From contig CM069449.1 in the NCBI GenBank assembly GCA_035610835.1, positions 13,278,531-13,342,530 of the forward strand: a DNA stretch of 64,000 nucleotides, written 5' to 3'. The DNA comes from Ophiura sarsii. Taxonomy: Eukaryota > Echinodermata > Ophiuroidea > Amphilepidida > Ophiuridae. Made by a program: the position numbers and the translations under genes. The notes beneath the pieces were generated by a model. The model was not told where the DNA came from. It did no database searches and saw nothing but the letters and a program-made list of their open reading frames with translations. Shown one piece after another: positions 24,291 to 37,986 of the stretch (positions are counted from its first letter, which is position 1; each line of letters opens with the position of its first letter).

Positions 24291-26200
24291 TTTATCTGGA
24301 ATAGCCCAATGTTAACATTTTCCTTATACTATTGACATTCCGTATATGATAATACACTGATTGGCATATCCGTCGAACGTGTTGCTAAAATAGTATATAC
24401 TGCATTAAATTTAGGGATTGTTTCTTTATTTTGGTTAATTAAAGCTCATTAGCACACGATTTTAATTTACCAACAGCGATATTCTAATCGAGGAGACAAC
24501 ACCCGCCATGTCTATACCAATCGCATGCTCCACATATGGAAACGTGGTCTCATTTGCTGATTTTACCCCCAATTACACTCTTAAGCATGGGGCCGACTTT
24601 CATATTTTCTGGTAATTGTACCCATAGCGAGAAATCTGTTGAGTGTGGATACTAGGTCTCGCTTCTTATTTGATAGTAAATACATTTCTCTAACCAATTA
24701 TGTAAACATAATCTAAAATAATAGTGACGTTCTCACGGCAGAGGCTTTTTGCTGCACCTATATTTCACGATTTCTCAATGGCCCTGATCAAAATATTGTA
24801 AGTTTTTGCAGGTATTTTGGCATTGATGGCGCTATAACGTCTTACCGGTAGGTTCTAGTATATAAGTCTCACATGCCATTCTGGAGATTTTTTTAATAGC
24901 TTCAATTTGATATAAAACTCATTATGATTGGTTCTATCGTATTGGCGGCAGAGCATTTGCAAAACAACGGCCAATGGTAGGACCTGTTTGACCTTCGTCG
25001 TCAAACCGGAAGCATACATTTCCAGTGTGGGTTTCACTCGTATTGTTCATTCCGATATCATCCAGATTCAATTTCTGACTGACTGACTGACTAAGTGTAA
25101 ATGTTGAACCATTAAAGATGTTATAGTTTCAGATTATAATTAATTATATAAGAATTAATTTTGTCTTGTTCTTTTATACGTTGAGTTCATTTTCGTATTG
25201 CTCAAGTAGGGAACTCCCCCATGCCTAATAATGGTATAGTCCAAGTAATTGATATACGCTGTGTGCACTGACCATTGTATTTGAGCATACACACTGTACC
25301 GCTGTGTAGCAATTCTTTTATGAGACAATTGGCCTTAAACGTTTCCATATGCACGATAGGGGTAACGGAATGTCTTACGGGAAGCACTTTTCTCGGGTTT
25401 TACACTGTACCACCTTTATTTCAATTGGTTATACACCACCTCCTTTTGGTCCATAAAAAATGAAAATTAAACCAATTCAGTATGTGATCCAAATGCTTTA
25501 CCCCTTGTCAGTCAGCACGCAGGTATCGCTTTCAATGAGTGACCTTGCTGATTTCTAACCCACGCAAAGATCGATTTCAGGATGTCAACCTTGCGCTAAA
25601 ACCTTATGAGAAGTTTGTTTTCCCTGAATTAATTGAGGTAGGGTTAGCTGGCAGCCATGATGGCGAAGTAGGTGGATTGTTCGTAATTTTCTCTATAATA
25701 TGATGCCAAATCTGACATATTTGGTCCACAAACAGTGATTTTATCGCTAATTTTAGAATTTAACAACTTTCGTGACTTTGCTTCTTGTAACTTTGCTTCT
25801 TGTATTCACTTGACCAGACTAAAATTCGTACGATATTTTAAGAGAAATTTCCGTACTAACGGAATCTTAAGCTTTAATTTCATATCAAAAACATTGATGC
25901 CCGACTTCTTTTTTGATAAGAAAAACCGAGTTTGATTTTCACCGATTTTCAGTCAGACAACGAAACTTACGATCCCCCGTTAGGCCTCGCCAACTTGATT
26001 TTTAGTTTCCCGTAACACGCCCGCGCTTCATTTTCATGCCCGCGTTTGAATTCATTATTGAAATCTTTGAAAAAAAATACAGTTTTTCCAATGAAAACGT
26101 CCGAATTCATGCATTTTGTGTGATGAAATTGTGAAATGTTTATTCATTTTAACCAGAATAGCCTTTCTGTAAAAAAAAAATCATATGACATTGTGCAGAG
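24291..26200. other. No gene recognised
   Basis: Several 60-residue frames are present but none shows splice context or a recognisable domain. GACTGACTGACTGACTAAG at 25076 is a microsatellite. The phrase ATTCACTTGACCAGACTAAA at 25804 recurs near 26374. Confidence 0.4.
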
Positions 26201-26204
26201 CAGA

Positions 26205-26275
26205 AGGATCGATTTCGAACCCGGACCTCCCGCTCCCAAAGCGAACCCTTTACCATCTGAGCTATCAAGCGAATC
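26205..26275 (-). repeat. tRNA-Pro-like sequence, probably SINE head or tRNA relic
   Basis: On the minus strand it reads TAGCTCAGATGGTAAAGG (A-box region), an anticodon-loop-like TTTGGGA (anticodon TGG, proline) and GGTCCGGGTTCGAAATC (B box). The D stem does not pair (GCTC against AAGG) and the acceptor stem is not complementary, so it is unlikely to be a working tRNA. Confidence 0.55.
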
Positions 26276-26279
26276 TGAA

Positions 26280-27725
26280 TATAAACGTGAGATTTAAACA
26301 GTTGATCAACAACCCATCGACGCTACGAAATGAATTTAGATCGAGACAAGATTCGAGGACCTATATTATAAGCATTCACTTGACCGGACTAAATAATTTT
26401 ATAAAATTGTAAGCATGTTTCTAGTTACAAAAGACTATGAATATTATGATACGATGGATAAAATTGATGCCTGATTCTTCAGAAGTGACTTTTTTACCGT
26501 GGATTTGGCTTTAGTTTCGTCAAGTTTTTCTTGAATTCGGGTTTGTGTGACTGCAATAGTTTGCACCGAAAATACAACATGTCATGAAGTTCACAGATAA
26601 TATTAGATAATATTATTTGCATAATATGCCTTTTTATTATACAATTTCATGACAAATGTGTTTGAAATGTGTGATTATAATCATGAAAAGGGCTCATTTA
26701 CATCGTGCTATTACGAGGTCAACTATGACTGCGAAGACGTATCGCTACGGGTGAGTACTTCCGGGTCGCTTTGCTGGGTTAGAAAAGGAACGGCTTTTCG
26801 CGTGGCTGCATACTGACTGTTGTATGTAGGGGTGTGCATGACTGCACACATAATGGCATGTGCAGTGCTGATTTAAATGCACGTTCCCTGTGGTTATGCC
26901 TGGTGAATCATTTGTTTGCATACAAATAAAGCTAAGAGGGCGTGTAGAAATGCATACTCATTGCTTAAATATGTGCAGTTTAAAAGCAAAAACAAAATCA
27001 TAAAATGTTCTCATACCATTTTGTTGTGTATGTCTTACGCTTTAATTTGATAGGTCACAAACCCATATTAAAGGTATGGTTATGTTCAAATTAAGTCTCG
27101 AATATAGGTACTTAATTATGCAAATATTTAAATAAAGAGAAAAATACAAAGAAATGTTTTAATTTGCTCATACAAAAATGTCGGAATTATGAATATGCAC
27201 ATTGTATCTATTCCCAGGCTTCCATGATGTACACATCTTTAGATAAAAAGTCAAATGTGTTTTGGACTAGACGCTAATTAAATATGCATAACATATGCAA
27301 ATGAGCTTAATTAGCAAAATAGTTGTAATACAAATTGGCGTTGAGGCTTTGATGTCATGTGTCATCAAACTTGACTTAATTGGAATAAATTGTTGTTGTT
27401 ATTGTCATGTAAGTGATGTTGGTTAAAACGGGCATTTATGGTAAGTTGCACTGTATTGGCATTTTTGTACGGTCTTTTTAACTGTTGAATAAAGATTGAT
27501 TGAGAAAAAAAATTAAGATTATTAAAGATTTCCAATGCTAAATATCTGTGAGAGATTAACAACTTCTTGGAAAAAGAAATCTTGGAATTAGGTATACTTG
27601 ATTGAATCCATTGACAATTAAACAATTGTGAATTTTCTTTCTGAAAAGAAGTCGGAAACAGATGGCCCACTATATGAATGCATTGATCTGCATCAACTAT
27701 TTCCAATTCAAATTACCTCCGCGTA
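26280..27725. other. No gene recognised
   Basis: AT-rich sequence with no domain or exon pair. The 113-residue minus frame (27365-27706) is low in complexity and unsupported. Confidence 0.4.
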
Positions 27726-27726
27726 C

Positions 27727-28020
27727 ATATTTTATGGGGATTTGAAGTACCATTATTTTCTTCAATTCTACACAATTTATTTAAGCAAATAAGCTCAAGC
27801 TCAATACGCTTTGGCGAGTTCCAAAAAAATGTTGAATGGGGATTTGAAGTAGGCACATTAATTTCTTCAATTATATGAAATTTAAGCAGATAAGCTCAAT
27901 ACGCTTTGTTGAGTTTAAAATATGTTGAATGGGGATTTGAAGTAGGCACATTAATTTCTTCAATTATATGAAATTTAAGCAGATAAGCTCAATACGCTTT
28001 GTTGAGTTTAAGTTGTTAAG
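27727..28020. repeat. Tandem array, three ~90-bp units
   Basis: Units contain GGGGATTTGAAGTAGGCACA, TTAATTTCTTCAATTATATG and AGATAAGCTCAATACGCTTT. The first unit is diverged; the last two are nearly identical. Confidence 0.9.
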
Positions 28021-29589
28021 TTTAGGCTTTACAAATGCGTGTTTCTATAGCTGCGTTCAGACAGGCGTAAATTCGTCTAGAGTAAAATCGGATTAACGAT
28101 TGTCCATGTTAAACTTCCGAGTAGTGACCGTGTGGACGGCACCCGTGTTAACTAATCCGACCTTAATCCGACCTGATTTAATCCTGAGATTTCTCAGGAG
28201 TAACGCGCTTAATACGAGCTGCGGTTAGGATTAGCACGCCCGTGTGGATGCACTTAACACGATCCGGCATAAACCTTCGCCAATGCTGTAACGATGCCAC
28301 AAACGCATCCGATGCTGCTCATCCCTATCAGATCGTCTGCCTTGAAAAGATACCGCTGTTGCTATCAGCATAGGCATTAAATCTTGTATACCACCATCCG
28401 AAAAGAGGCGAAAAATTAGTAACAAAAGAGAAATTTCGATCTTGAATTCATGTTTACAAGCGAGCGATAAATAAACCTAGCTGAAATAACCGACAATTTG
28501 GAAATAACGGAATAAATCGTATTGTAAACTGGAAACCAATGCTTAGTACCAGGCTGCCGAAAACCCGGGGGGCGGTCAGTGAATATACCAAGCGGGTACA
28601 CATGCGCGTCCAAGCACCTCTGAAATGGTCCATAAATGGCGTAAACCAGAACACTATTTTGATACCCCTAAATGGCGTAACACATACAAACCCTACCCTA
28701 AACGGTGTTACCAACACTCAATAATGTACCCCTAAATGGCGTAATATAGCAATGCTCAAAATAATCTTAATTCATAATCATGTGACATTCATACAGATAT
28801 GCATACACATATGCATGTGATATGGTATATATGTGAAAAGTCACACATATAACAATTAGTACCCCTAAACGGCGATACCTCGATGCTGGAAAGAGAGAGA
28901 GGAAGAGGGGACAAACGAAAAAGCAAAAAGAAAAGGGTGGGGGACAAGGCTTGAGGGGAGGCATGCGAGGGACATAAGAACGTTTGGAGTTTATTGGAAG
29001 TTGGTCGGGATACATACGCGTACGTTCGTTGACGAGAAACCTGATATTTTGGAGGTATCTATATATATAGTATAACTTTCTTTCTGGCATAGGCATATAT
29101 CAAAAGCCAATATTGATCGGAAATAAAGTGATTGCATTTCAATAGAATATTGCTCAAAGGTGCATACCAAATGGGTTCCAAAATTGGAAAAAAATCCAAT
29201 TCAGACTCCCCCTGTTGAGCTTTTAAACAATCTATACTTAAATCAAGAAAATATCATATGCTCAACTTCTTTCTTGCATTGATAAAAAAAAATGATTGGA
29301 AATAAAGAGGTGGCTTTTCGATAACATTTTGGTCAAAGTATACACCAGATCGCACCAAATGAGTTCGAAAATTGAAGAAGAAAAAATGTACTTCACAGGG
29401 GGCCACATCCCTCTCAGACAACCCCTGTCCAAGCATAGCTCGCTTAGATGGTACCAGCACAATTTCATTTTTTTGGGCCCCCCTAAAACTTGGCTGGATC
29501 CGCGCCTGAATCCCTGCTAGGGCTTTGCCCCTGGACCACACGCAGATGTCGTGCCCCCCCCCCCCCCCGGATAACAAGGCTGAGTTGTA
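28021..29589. other. Gene-free; scattered CCCCTAAATGGCGTAA words
   Basis: Between about 28650 and 28880 the phrase ACCCCTAAATGGCGTAA or a close variant recurs at least five times. TATCTATATATATAGTATA near 29055 is AT-rich. A repeat fragment with a C-run lies at 29528-29580. No gene is seen. Confidence 0.5.
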
Positions 29590-30350
29590 AAGCATAATGG
29601 GTTAAAGGTCACACAGGGGTCACTAGGGGTCAAAACGTGATTTTCACTTAAAACGCATTTGCAATTTAGTTAAATGACCTAGGATCGTCAGAATTTGTCA
29701 ACATATTCCTTTTGATCGTACGCATATAAAATTGTTTGGTTTTTAAAATCACAAAATAGTTGGGGTCACTAGGGGTCAAAATGTAAATTTTCAATCCTCG
29801 CACTAAAAATGCTATTTTTCGAGAGAAAATGACCCATGATTATCAGAATTGGTCAAAAGATTCCATGGATCCATGTTCATATGGGTTAAGCGACTAAAAG
29901 TGACATGTCATATGGGGTCACTAGAGGTCATTGACCTAAACAGGGGTAAAATGTAAGACATGCTCCGATTTTGATGTATCATTGTGTAGGTATTGATGAG
30001 ACAAGAAAAAAAGTCAATCATTATTTTGAGGTCAAAGGTCAACAAGGGGTCACTATAGGTCAAAATGTCAATTTTCACTCCAGTCACTCAAAATGCTATT
30101 TTTCGAGTGGAAATGACCGATGATTGTCAGAATTGGGCGAAAGATTCCTTGTATCCATGTACATGTAGGGTCGTCAGCGATTAAAAGTGACATGTCCAAT
30201 GGGGTCACTAGGGGTCATTGATCTAAACAGGGGTAAAATGTAAGACATGCTCCGATTTTGACCGGATTTGTTTAATCTTTTAGGCATTGATAAGACAAGA
30301 AAAAGTCAATTATTATCTTGGGTTCAAAGGTCAGAAAAGGTCATTTGGGG
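29590..30350. repeat. Dispersed GGGGTCACTAGGGGTCA family
   Basis: GGGGTCACTRKRGGTCA occurs about seven times, with co-repeated text such as GCTATTTTTCGAG and GACATGCTCCGATTTTGA. The arrangement is two or three diverged units of about 250 bp. It is related to 23595-23860. Confidence 0.7.
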
Positions 30351-30946
30351 TCAAATTGACTAATATCCGTGATCTATGATCACAATTTATATCTAGTTTA
30401 AACTGTTGTTGTGTTATTATGGTTGTTTAAAAATCATATTAAGTAATTCTTCATTTTGATTCAATTTAAAGAGCAATAACGGATCGTCACGCATGAGCGA
30501 CCCCAAGGACATTTAAATAGGTAAGCTATAGCTTAGACTTCTTTTTTCATATTGGGGATGTAATTTCTTACAAACTTGGTAAAAATGATATAGTCCCTTA
30601 CTGTTTAACCTCACCAAATCCCTTCTCCAATGTGAAAATGAAATTTAAGGCATTGCTAATTCACCATACCGCTTCATTAGCTATTTAGAAGTCCCCTATA
30701 CACTTGTCAAATAAAACAATGCGTGGGGTCACACAAGTGTGACGAACTTCTTTTCCCTATAAATTGAATTAAAGTGAATACATATTAATGATGTGTACAA
30801 CCATAACTAGCCTATATAATAACATAATTGAAATGACTAAAATGGTGTGCAATGGCATCCAAGAATGGGACATTTAAATGGCAAAAGAAACAATAACACT
30901 GGGGACCGACGTTTCGGAATGATAAAACAATTCCTTTAACTAGGTA
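30351..30946. other. No gene recognised
   Basis: AT-rich unique-looking sequence without exon signals. Confidence 0.4.
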
Positions 30947-31458
30947 CAGGGTGTCTCAAAAAAAATGACTCTGTTTCATGACGGTGTAATTCTAATTATA
31001 ATCATTGGACCAAGACCAATTTAGTCTCAATGTAAAGCCCAATTAACTATTATGATATCCTGAAAATATGAGATCAATCCGATGAAAAATAAGAAAACTA
31101 GAGTTTAAGTCTCAATGTAAAGCCCAATTAACTATTATGATATCCTGAAAATATGAGATCAATCCGATGAAAAATAAGAAAACTAGAGTATTTTGTGTAA
31201 ACCATGTCATTTACTGGTTTGTACAATGGGAATTCACACAGTAACAGTCGAGTAACATGAAAGTGCTCGACTTGTAACTCAATGAACCATCCACAGTGGG
31301 TTCGAGAACTGTTTAACAAAACCTTTTTTTAATTTTCACAGAATATATCATAATAATTAATTGGGCTTTACATTGAGACTAAATTGGTCACGGTCCAATG
31401 ATTATGTTAAGAATTACACCGTCATGAAACAGAGTCTTAATTTTTTTTAAACACCCTG
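30947..31458. mobile_element. TA-flanked MITE with CAGGGTG ends
   Basis: Ends CAGGGTGTCTCAAAA and its inverse are flanked by TA at 30945-30946 and 31459-31460. The arms are about 100 bp, inverted (GACTCTGTTTCATGACGGTG at left). The left side contains an 83-bp direct duplication, near 31023 and 31107, beginning AGTCTCAATGTAAAGCCC. Ends of the form TACAGGGTG are common to mariner-type MITEs. Confidence 0.85.
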
Positions 31459-31587
31459 TATAGGACAAGTTAAAAATACACAACTCTCTCTGAACAGCAT
31501 AGACTATATAGACTCCATTTGGATCCATCCTTGGTGCCCCCTGATACGCGGTTGGTTGGAACTGATTTGTCTGCCTTTTCAGCTATA

Positions 31588-31899
31588 CAGGGTGAGTCAA
31601 AAAGAAGTTTACCCGGATTGGTGATGTTTTAGAAGGCATACAAATGACACTCGAGAGTTCAGTAAAGCATATATTTAACAAGCATTCTCTCCTGCTTATT
31701 AGGAAAAAGGAATGACACAAATTGAGCATTGCTAAGAGGAGTTATGTCTATTTTAATAAAGGTACTCATTTTGCAAGCTGTCCACGGAATACTTGACCAA
31801 ACAAATGTCTCGAGTATCAAAACTCAAAACTCTCGAGTGTCATTTGTATGTTTTTTAAAACATCACCAATCCGGGTAAACTTCTTTTTGACTCACCCTG
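31588..31899. mobile_element. TA-flanked MITE, CAGGGTGAGTC ends
   Basis: It is 312 bp with TIRs of about 85 bp, starting CAGGGTGAGTCAAAAAGAAG and flanked by TA at 31586-31587 and 31900-31901. It shares the first seven terminal bases with its neighbour at 30947 but is otherwise a different family. Confidence 0.9.
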
Positions 31900-32238
31900 T
31901 ATAATAACAGTTACAAAAGAGAGAAACACATTTTTTAGTAGACAAGAGATTATGAGAATACATGCGTTTCTTTTCAATAAGCTGTAATAACACACACATT
32001 TTTTAGCACTTTGTCAAAAAGGCGAAATCATCATGTCTTACATAATGATGTGTTAGATAAATCCAATATTCACGATCTAAAATTCTAATAAAAGGGTACA
32101 GTATAACAAAGATGGTGTAATAACAACAGACTTTAATCCTATTGATTTTGATAATGAAGAAATTGAATGAACTTTGGGCATCAATGGGTACTAATCATTT
32201 TGGGACAGCCTGTACTTGGTGAAATCAATTTTACTCAG

Positions 32239-32322
32239 AGCGTGTTTCTGCTGGGGATGAAACCACTAATAAACGCTAAGAGCGTGTTTCTGCTGGGGAA
32301 GAAACCACTAATAAACGCTAAG
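32239..32322. repeat. Two 42-bp tandem units
   Basis: AGCGTGTTTCTGCTGGGG..AAACCACTAATAAACGCTAAG is repeated at 32239 and 32281 with one or two differences. The AGCGTGTTT word matches the end of the element at 42041. Confidence 0.85.
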
Positions 32323-32636
32323 TTTGCCCAGAAGAAACAGGCAGAACCCGGCAATAATCGGTTTTTTTTGGTAATCCAAAAAACCTTCACAAACCAGGTT
32401 TGACACCGGCAATAATCGGCAATAAACCCAATAGAAACAGAAAGGCGATTCTTAGCGGTTTGCGCCGTGAACCGTGTCACGCTGGGTTATACACATTATT
32501 GTAAAGCAATCTTTTTCAGGTGCGGTGGCATTGTTTGGTTTTACAAAAGGTCAAATGCCGCGGCCCATCGACTAGGATCGATAAACTTAGCGGAAACAGG
32601 GGGATTAAAAACTGACCGATTGAAACTTAGCGTTTA

Positions 32637-33637
32637 TTTATGGGCGGCCAAAGGGGTCAAAATGGTCTAAAATGGAGAAAGGTCTCAGTAATTCAGAGAA
32701 CGGTGTCTAGAATGTAGAATGGGGATGGGGGGTGGGGGTAGCGATGAAGTTGTCAACATCCCCCCCCCCCCCCCCCCCCCCCCCTGGGTACGCCACTGGT
32801 CAACGCTACGGGAGACGGTGGGGGAGTGACGATGGGAGGAGTTAAGGTGGTGTTAATGTGGGTTGGGGTTAAGGTGGGGGATTAATGAAGGTGGGGTTAA
32901 GGGGTTGGTTAAGGAGGGGGGTTAAGGTGGGGGATTATTGTCAGGGTTGTGGGTTAAGGTGGTGGTAAGTTGGGGGTGTTAAGGTTGGGGGTTAAGGTGG
33001 GGGAGTTAAGATGGGAGCAGTTAAGGTGGTGTTAAGGTGGGTTGGGGGTTAAGGTGGGGTTAAGTGGGTTGGTTAAGGTGGGGGATTAATGTCAGGTAGG
33101 GGGTTAAGGTGGGGTAAGTTGGGGGTGTTAAGGTGGGGGAGTTAAGATGGGAGGAGTTAAGGTGGTGTTAATGTGGGTTGGGGTTAATGTGGCGGTTAAG
33201 GAGGGGGTTAAGGTGGGGGATTAATGAAGGTGGGGTTAAGGAGGAGTTAAGGTGGGGGATTAATGTCAGGGTTGTGGGTTAAGGTGGTGGTAAGTTGGGG
33301 GTGTTAAGGTGGGGGTAAGGTGGGGAATTAAGATGGGAGGACGGTGAGATAGTGCCAGGGTTTCTTAATGTTTCTTAATTACTGAGACCTTTCTCGATTC
33401 TAGACAACTTCCTCAAAATTACTGAGACCTTTCTCCATTCTAGACACCGTTCTCTAAATTACAGAGACCTTTCTCGATTCTAGACAACCTTTCTCTAAAT
33501 TACAGAGACCTTTCTACATTCTAGACACCTTTCTCTGAATTACTTAGATCTTTCTCCATTTCTAGTCACCTTTCTCTAAATTACTGAGACCTTTTTCCAT
33601 TTTAGACCATTTTGACCCCTTTGGCCGCCCATATTTA
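32637..33637. mobile_element. Mutator-like-style TIR element with G-rich core
   Basis: The inverted ends contain TATGGGCGGCCAAAGGGGTC (left, about 32640) and its inverse (about 33613-33632). The 10-mer TTAGCGTTTA flanks it directly at 32627-32636 and 33638-33647, the duplication size typical of Mutator-like elements. Inside lie a C-run (32759-32784), about 540 bp of GGTTAAGGTGGGGG-like repeats (32820-33340) and a ~37-bp tandem array of TTACTGAGACCTTTCTC..CTAGACACC (33385-33605), which is the inverse of the left arm. Confidence 0.75.
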
Positions 33638-34796
33638 TTAGCGTTTACATTTTGCAGTGCCAAAATAAGCCACCCTCTAATATTTTGGAATAGTCCGAAA
33701 GGTCCTTTTAGTATATATATGCTGAGCTGATGATGCCATCACTTCACTGACACGACAGCGCTCTACTCAGCCTCTCTTTACATTTTACAGGTATGTGCAA
33801 ATTATTGTATAATGCTATATGGGCCATTCCACAAAAATGGGACCACTTCAGCTTTGGAAAATTATGAAAATAAATTGTTTCAAATCTGCTTACTTTGATT
33901 GTTTTTGATAACCCAATAGAACAATAATGTTTGCGAACACCACTGCTCACATTTTTACGCACGAAACCATGTAATTCAGGTGTTTTATATGTTTTTCACA
34001 CGGTGAACGGCGTTATCTAGTGTCATATTGCATTGGCAGTGTCATTGCATCCCTAACTAAGTCCGATTTTTTTTTTTTCGTTGAGAGGTCTCCCCATAAC
34101 AATATTTGACAAGCTATGCGACAGAAGAATGAATTTCATTTTTAGCCTCAACAAATATATTGCTATGAATCAACGCTTTTGATAACTATGTGCTTTCAAT
34201 TTTGTACCTTTTTCCAAAACTTGTTTTGTCAATTTTACTCTAGTAGAAGAATATTCCCTTATGTAATGTATATTGTTATATTTTCTTTAAGCCCAACATT
34301 GAAATTGTGTGTCATTATATAAAGATAACTTGATATGCTATTTTTAATGGTATTGTTCTTGGATAACGCCGTTCACGTGTATGATAGTTATGGGATTGAA
34401 ACAAAGATTGACAATTGAAACTGACATTAATCATGTAGCTGTTGCAGAAACTTTATTTGTTTATCAATTTCAATACTAAAAAATGATTTAAACCACATAT
34501 TTGGGCTGAATTTCCCAATATTGACCGTCAAACAATGGTCAAATATTTAATTTTCTTTAAATGTTGTATATAGCTTGCATTTTCGTTTAAAAGGGATATG
34601 TACCATTACATTAACTATTGTATTACATTACATGCACACTGCATCGCATATTGTGAAGTTCTATTTTTTATTGATAATGGACATTTTAGGGTGAATTCCA
34701 TTATCCCTGTGAACAGCGTTATCCATGGTTATCCTTAGTCTTTGACTCCTTGCTACCATAGATTTTGGTACTTACTCAGGCAAGTACACTGCCGCC

Positions 34797-36074
34797 CATA
34801 AGTATTTCTCCCCCTGGAAGCTTGCAAGTTATCACTGTGTTGTCGGCAAAGTATTAAACCATCAGACCCAATTACCATTTCATTGTGTTTATTGTACATT
34901 TAATACCATTAAATTCATGTTTCCTATTCAGATTCATGATTTTAATGCTTTACAATTCATGATTTTATCGAGCAAGTCAAAATTCCAATGTAAAATCGCC
35001 GTAGTAAATCACCTCATGAATATCAATTAGCTCATTATCGGCAGTGTAACGCTATAGGAAATTTTCAACTGAGATCAACTGGTGATGGAAAACTCCATGT
35101 GCAGAACTTTATAAATTATATTTGGCATGCGCAGTTTATTGGAATACCTTCAGAAGGAACCATTCCAGCTTGAAAGGGTTATTTTTGTGATGAAGGTTTA
35201 TGTTTTTGGCAGATATTCATCTTTATTTAAGGCACATCTAAAATTATTTTCAATACAATCGGGCTGAAATAACATAGAGAACCAGCAAAATTACAAAGTG
35301 TGCATGCACGTAGTTCATTGACCTATTTGCTCCAGTGACCTAACAAACCACGTTATCAATAGAATGATTCAAAGCAGTAGAATTTCCCACTATTTCATCT
35401 TCACAAAGGACCGCTCAATAAACAACATACCAAGACATAATAAATCCTTCTTCTACTATGCGACCCGTTTCTTCTCAATCCCAAACAATAGGGAGCTAGA
35501 CTATCCTATTCAAATCAGATGAATAGGATACTTATTGTGTCCATACTCTAGCAGTACTTATTTACAGTCAATGGGTCCCCGGTGCTTTTTAAACTTGCCG
35601 AATTTTCGTTATTACGGCCCAATATGATTTGCTTTTAAAAAGATGAATTTCTGCCAAAAACATAGTTCGACGTCAGAAAAATAACTTGATATAGCTGGAA
35701 TGGTTCCTTCTAAAGGTATTCCAAAAACTGCGCATGCTAATTATCATTTATAAATTTCTGCGTGTGGAGTTTTCCATCACCAGTTGATCTCAGTTGAAAA
35801 TTCCCATAGCGTTACACTGCCGATAATGAGCTAATTGATATTCATGAGGTGATTCACTACAGCGATTTTACATTGGAATTTTGACTTGCTCGATAAAATC
35901 ATGAATTGTAATGCTTTTAATTCATGAATCTGAATAGGAAACATGAATTTATTGGTATAAAATGTACAATGAACACAATGAAATGGTAATTGGGTCTGAT
36001 AGTTTAATACTTTGTCGACAACACAGTGATAACTTGCAAGCTTCCAGGGGGAGAAATACTTATGGGCGGCAGTG
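34797..36074. mobile_element. Tc1-like element with ~400-bp inverted arms
   Basis: It starts CACTGCCGCCCATAAGTATT and ends with the inverse, flanked by TA at 34795-34796 and 36075-36076. This terminus resembles many Tc1/mariner elements. The arms extend to about 35205 and from about 35690. The 116-residue minus frame at 35831-36181 falls in an arm, crosses the element end and is not a gene. The equivalent site in the clean hAT-like copy (about 41001) is empty. Confidence 0.9.
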
Positions 36075-36863
36075 TATGTAAGGTGGAAGCTAACCATCTC
36101 TTGAAACACAGACTTTATCAGACCATAGAAATAGTAGATACTGAGGGAACAACAATGATCCATGATTAAAGCTTCAATCACATTGCCGAGCTATAACATT
36201 GATTGTTATTTAAATCCTATTAGAGACATTATCCTAGCTTAGCGTAACGTGATAATGCAATTCTTGTATAGCATGGAATTAGTAGTGTGTCCGTTGGCGG
36301 TAGTTTTGAACAGGTATATCAATAACGTTGTTGAATCTGAATACATTAAAAGTATATAGCAATAGTATCATGATGTGTTTGTGTCTGCTGATATCGGTCC
36401 TATAAGAAAACCATATTGAATTATATGGACCTTGATATTTGTGGCAGAGTATTTTTGGCTTATAAAATGTGATTGTCTTTGATGCATTATATCAGGAAGG
36501 GGCAGTCTGTGGCACTCATATGGTATATTTGATTGTGTGCTTTGTTAATTTAGGTATGATTTGCGAGCAATTTAATTACTCGCATGTAATCGGAATATTT
36601 AAATATTATTAATTAATGAAATGTTATCATATATAATTTGTCAAAACAGGTCAATATTATCGTATTGTGTTATTCAATGAGTCATACTTGTTGCCATTTG
36701 TTTATAATACATTTAACAAATAAACATTTCCAATTGCAATATATCAGCGCGTCGCGTGAGTTTTTGAGCATTTATTTCACATAGAAATGTATAAAGCAAA
36801 ATGTGTATGCACAACTTTCGAATTGATTATAGTCGGCAATATGATCCAACACATAGGGCACGT

Positions 36864-37986
36864 GGTCACAGGTCACTAATAGGTATATCAAATAAGGTGG
36901 GATCGTTTCAAAAATCCTACAATCGTGATACGTGTCTCTATTTTAAATAGAAGTTGTCAAAAAACATAACATTTTTGGTATCATATTAAAGACAATTTAT
37001 CCAGCTACCAAATAAAAAAAGAATTAAAGCCACGTGTTTAGCAACAGTGAAGTTATCAATCTAAACGTCGAGTGAGTCAAGGGTGGGATCGGTGGATGAG
37101 GCGCCGGTGGATGAGGCGCCCATAGGTTTCTACACAAAATAGTGGAAAACTAGAACTTTTGAAATTGATGCCATTTTAAAATTATACATAGGAAAGTTTT
37201 CAAACTTCTCATATGTGTTAATAACATGTGCCTGCTACTATAAATAATAATATTGAATTGTTATCTAGACATTCTGTACTAGAATATTATGTTCAATTCA
37301 GGGAGTGTTTTAATGTAAAAAAAATACAGTTTTATTCATTTTATTGATTAAACAATGGCCAAATCGCAGTCTCTCTATTTCATTTGTGTAGTAAAACCTG
37401 GGTAGTAAAACATTTAACTAAAAAAGCCAGAAGTGTTTCTTCACAGAATTGTTCATAGATTTATGAAAAATTTGCTATTTTGGACCACCCTGTATTTAAA
37501 ATAAAAGGAACTTTAACGATATTCGTGTAGTTCATTTTGATAACCATTTTCTTTTAAATTAAATAGTCCATGCTAACTTAATTTCATAGAATATTATATA
37601 CAAACCTTCATTTTATGCATTATTTCATCATAATTTGAGACACCCTGTACTTTTCTTGTGAACATTTTGGGCAAGTGATTCTTACCAAATTTGGTAGCAC
37701 CTTCTACGGTTGTTCTGATTTTGGTGATTTTTGTACAAACTATCAAAATATTTTGTGAGGATCAAAAACGCTCAACTTTTTTATGTTCCACCCTATACAA
37801 ATTTTACACACCCTGTATAATTTGATTCTTTTTTGCAAAAATGAAAAACCTTGAATCATAAGCTTTCCAACAATATATAGTTTGTGGGTCAATAAGTTTG
37901 TAAAACTTAAGTTTTGTCCCGTTTAATCAGATTTGGTGCATTTCTCAACATTATTAGAAGTGAAACATTTTTTGGACCAGTTTGTG
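36864..37986. repeat. Direct duplicate of 44611-45768
   Basis: About 1.1 kb matches a second copy 7.7 kb to the right at high identity, in direct orientation. Shared landmarks are CGTCGAGTGAGTCAAGGG, GGTGGATGAGGCGCC and several CACCCTGTA words. The copies differ by small indels. It lies in the second insertion within hAT-like element A. Confidence 0.9.

Noticed and set aside
26205..26275. Functional tRNA-Pro gene
   Set aside because: D and acceptor stems do not pair, so I list it as a relic or SINE head.
35831..36181. 116-residue minus frame
   Set aside because: It lies in the inverted arm of a Tc1-like element and crosses its end.
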